Source: Pseudolabrys sp.
GTDB taxonomy: Bacteria; Pseudomonadota; Alphaproteobacteria; Rhizobiales; Xanthobacteraceae
NCBI GenBank assembly: GCA_017849615.1
Contig: JAFIGS010000034.1
Span: 184,860-248,859, forward strand
Reading direction: 5' to 3'
Length of the DNA stretch: 64,000 nt
Shown here in pieces: positions 62,329-64,000 of this stretch. Below the pieces are notes generated by a model. That model was not told the DNA's origin and made no database searches. It saw only the letters and a program-made list of their open reading frames with translations. Each line of letters starts with the position of its first letter. Positions within the stretch are counted from its first letter, which is position 1. A program made the translations under genes and the position numbers.

Positions 62329-63621
62329 TCAATACCTGTTCGCGATCGGCAGCTCTTCCGCCGGGAACAGCGAGATCACCTTGCAGCCCTTGTCGGTGAC
62401 CACGACCTCTTCCTCGATGCGCGCGCCGGAGTAGCCGTCGGTCGCCGGGCAGTAGGTCTCGATGGCGAACACCATGCCTTCCTTGATCTCGGTCGGATGA
62501 TCCATCGACACGACGCGCGAGATCACCGGCCGCTCGTGCAGCGCCAGGCCAAGGCCGTGCGCGAACTGCAGGCCGAAGGCAGACGTCTCGTCCGGGAAGC
62601 CGAACTCGTGCGCCTTGGGGAAGGCTTCGGCGATGTGCGAGGTGGTGGCGCCGGGTTTGATGCGGTCCATGGCGTTGTCCAGCCATTCGCGCGCCTTCTT
62701 GTAGGCGTCGTGCTGCGCGGGCGTGGCGCGGCCGACATTGAAGGTGCGGTAATAGCAAGTCCGGTAGCCCATGAACGATTGCAGGATGTCGAAGAACGCC
62801 TGATCGCCGGGCCGGATCATGCGGTCGGTGAAGTTGTGCGGATGCGGGTTGCAGCGCTCGCCGGAGATGGCGTTCACCGCCTCGACGTCGTCGGAGCCGT
62901 GGCGGTAGAGAAACTCGTTGACCATGCCGACGATGTCGTTCTCGCGCACGCCGGGGCGCAGCTTCTCGTTGATCAGGTCATAGGCGCCGTCCACCATCGC
63001 CGCGGCGCGATTGAGCAGATGGATCTCGTCCTGCGACTTGATCTCGCGCGCTTCCAGCATCACCTGCTGGCCGTCCACCACGTTGATACCGGCCTTCTGC
63101 AGTTCGAACATCATCGGCGGCTCGATCAGATCGACGCCGACCGGCATGTCGCCGACGCCGGCTTCCTTGAGCAGCGAGGCAATCTCGCCGGCGTGCTTCT
63201 TCATCAGGCCGAATTTCGGATCCACCATGCCGCGCATGCCGATCAGGCCGGCCTTGCAGTTCTCCGGCGCCAGCCACGGCGTGTACAGTTTGTGGTGCAC
63301 GGCGGCCGAGCCGAAGTCCCACAGGATCGGTTCGCCGGTGCGGGTCAGCAGCGCCCACCGGCACAGCTTGTCGCGCTCCCACTCGCCGATCTTGGTCGAG
63401 GTGAGGTAGCGGATGTTATTGACGTCGAACACCAGCAGGGCGCCCAGCTCGGAGTTGTCGAGCGCTTTCTTGGCGCGGCCGAGGCGGTAGCGGTGCAGGC
63501 GCTGGTAATTGACGCGCTCCTCGAAATCGACCCCGTTGGTGCCCAGCGAGGGCAAGGCGCGGCCCCAATTGTGGCGCGGGTTGATGTCTTCGGCGCTGAT
63601 TTGGCGGACGGTCTGGTCCAT
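62329..63621 (-). CDS. M24-family (creatinase/aminopeptidase P-like) protein with an altered metal ligand
   Basis: The 430-aa protein has a creatinase N-terminal domain (about 45-195, GALLVFDVNNIRYLTSTKIGEW) and a pita-bread C-terminal domain. Of the five usual metal ligands, Asp278 (AFFDILQ), the His of FAHGLGLALHE, the Glu of FAIETY and the Glu of ARIEEEVVV are present. The second Asp of the D-X10-D pair is Cys289 (GYRTCYYRTF). A normal two-metal peptidase is therefore doubtful; DMSP-lyase DddP and creatinase are non-peptidase members of the same fold. GAGGAAG precedes ATG 63621. Confidence 0.85.
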   Translation of the reverse strand: MDQTVRQISAEDINPRHNWGRALPSLGTNGVDFEERVNYQRLHRYRLGRAKKALDNSELGALLVFDVNNIRYLTSTKIGEWERDKLCRWALLTRTGEPILWDFGSAAVHHKLYTPWLAPENCKAGLIGMRGMVDPKFGLMKKHAGEIASLLKEAGVGDMPVGVDLIEPPMMFELQKAGINVVDGQQVMLEAREIKSQDEIHLLNRAAAMVDGAYDLINEKLRPGVRENDIVGMVNEFLYRHGSDDVEAVNAISGERCNPHPHNFTDRMIRPGDQAFFDILQSFMGYRTCYYRTFNVGRATPAQHDAYKKAREWLDNAMDRIKPGATTSHIAEAFPKAHEFGFPDETSAFGLQFAHGLGLALHERPVISRVVSMDHPTEIKEGMVFAIETYCPATDGYSGARIEEEVVVTDKGCKVISLFPAEELPIANRY

Positions 63622-63770
63622 CGGGGCTTCCTCGTGGTCGAAATTCTTGTTTGGGCCCGCGCGGGATCACCGCACGGCCGGTTTTGCTCGGGACCATTAT
63701 AGCGGTTGCGCGGCGCAGCGACAGGGCTGGGCAGAATCTCTCGGACGCCCGGAATTATAGAAAATAGTCC

Positions 63771-63800
63771 TTGACTGTTATTCCTACGATAGGATAAGGT
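63771..63800 (+). promoter_or_regulatory. Promoter/operator candidate at the right edge
   Basis: TTGACT (63771-63776) is followed by an imperfect palindrome TTATTCCTACGATAGGATAA (63778-63797) whose core TCCTA-CGA-TAGGA is perfect. A TAAGGT lies 18 bases after TTGACT. The flanks are AT-rich in an otherwise GC-rich region. It lies 33 bases before the ATG at 63833 and points to the right. Confidence 0.45.
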
Positions 63801-63832
63801 TCGTGCGTCCTGCTCCGGCCGGGGGCGCTGTC

Positions 63833-64000
63833 ATGAGGCGTCGTTTCAGTGGGGGCGGGATGCGGTGCCCGCGGCCGGGGGAGGTTACGCAACCTCCGGG
63901 CTCGGGCGGCGCCGGGGCACCGCTCGCCGGCACTAAGACCGGCCGCGAGGAGCTCGCTGATGGTGAGCGCTACCCGTTCCCCGGTCGGGAGCGGATCAGC
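63833..64000 (+). CDS. Start of an unidentified ORF, open at the window edge
   Basis: From ATG 63833 the frame is open for 56 codons to the end of the window (MRRRFSGGGMRCPRPGEVTQ, then Gly/Pro/Arg-rich sequence ending REELADGERYPFPGRERIS). The start lies behind the promoter/operator candidate but lacks a clear ribosome-binding site. Composition is low complexity, so it may be untranslated leader. Confidence 0.3.
   Translation, partial: MRRRFSGGGMRCPRPGEVTQPPGSGGAGAPLAGTKTGREELADGERYPFPGRERIS

Noticed and set aside
1-64000. CRISPR array, rRNA, insertion sequence or prophage core
   Set aside because: No regularly spaced direct repeats, rRNA stretches, transposase, integrase or structural phage genes were seen on either strand.

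Overview
The window is GC-rich, densely coded chromosomal DNA. It most resembles an alphaproteobacterium of the order Hyphomicrobiales (Xanthobacteraceae or Bradyrhizobium/Rhodopseudomonas relatives). That placement is inference from gene style, from many ABC importers for sulfate, amino acids and purines, from PuuD-type cytochrome urate oxidase, and from short palindromic intergenic repeats. No transposase, integrase, rRNA or CRISPR array was seen.

Left third. Positions 939-13276 hold a nearly complete assimilatory sulfate system. cysD and an unusual CysN-CysH fusion lie on the minus strand. Divergent from them are cysJ, cysI and cysG, then the sulfate importer sbp-cysT-cysW-cysA. The fusion joins the GTPase subunit of ATP sulfurylase to an APS reductase with the cysteine pattern of [4Fe-4S] enzymes, so no APS kinase is needed. 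Positions 13455-20747 hold a hydroxyproline-like catabolic operon: proline-racemase/4-hydroxyproline epimerase, amino-acid ABC importer, FAD amino-acid oxidase, semialdehyde dehydrogenase and HpcH/HpaI aldolase. The importer's single permease gene is cut by an in-frame amber codon. A MocR regulator follows at 20916, and an ATTGT-N6-ACAAT palindrome lies in both relevant promoter regions. Next come a D-threonine-aldolase-like enzyme, a NitT/TauT-type importer and a di-haem DUF1111 protein.

Middle. Positions 27918-34675 hold a three-gene block: transglutaminase, circularly permuted ATP-grasp fused to alpha-E, and transglutaminase fused to DUF2126. It is a widely conserved but functionally poorly known peptide or amide-bond system. 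Positions 34850-47081 form a purine locus: fused Fe-S/molybdopterin dehydrogenase with its FAD subunit, 8-oxoguanine-deaminase-like amidohydrolase, BMP-type nucleoside/purine importer, fused OHCU decarboxylase-HIU hydrolase and PuuD. Together they could import purines and carry them to allantoin.

Right third. Contents are an S10 peptidase, IF-1, a RhlE-like helicase, a CoA-transferase/enoyl-CoA hydratase/aldehyde dehydrogenase group, a solitary molybdenum hydroxylase large subunit, a 3-hydroxyisobutyrate-dehydrogenase-like reductase, a chemoreceptor, small membrane proteins and an M24 protein with one altered metal ligand. Between 54707 and 55729 a roughly 1-kb segment is bracketed by perfect 28-bp inverted repeats. 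It carries a frameshifted HTH gene and a tRNA whose cloverleaf is perfect except for about 34 extra bases in the anticodon loop. That segment is the most unexpected structure in the window.
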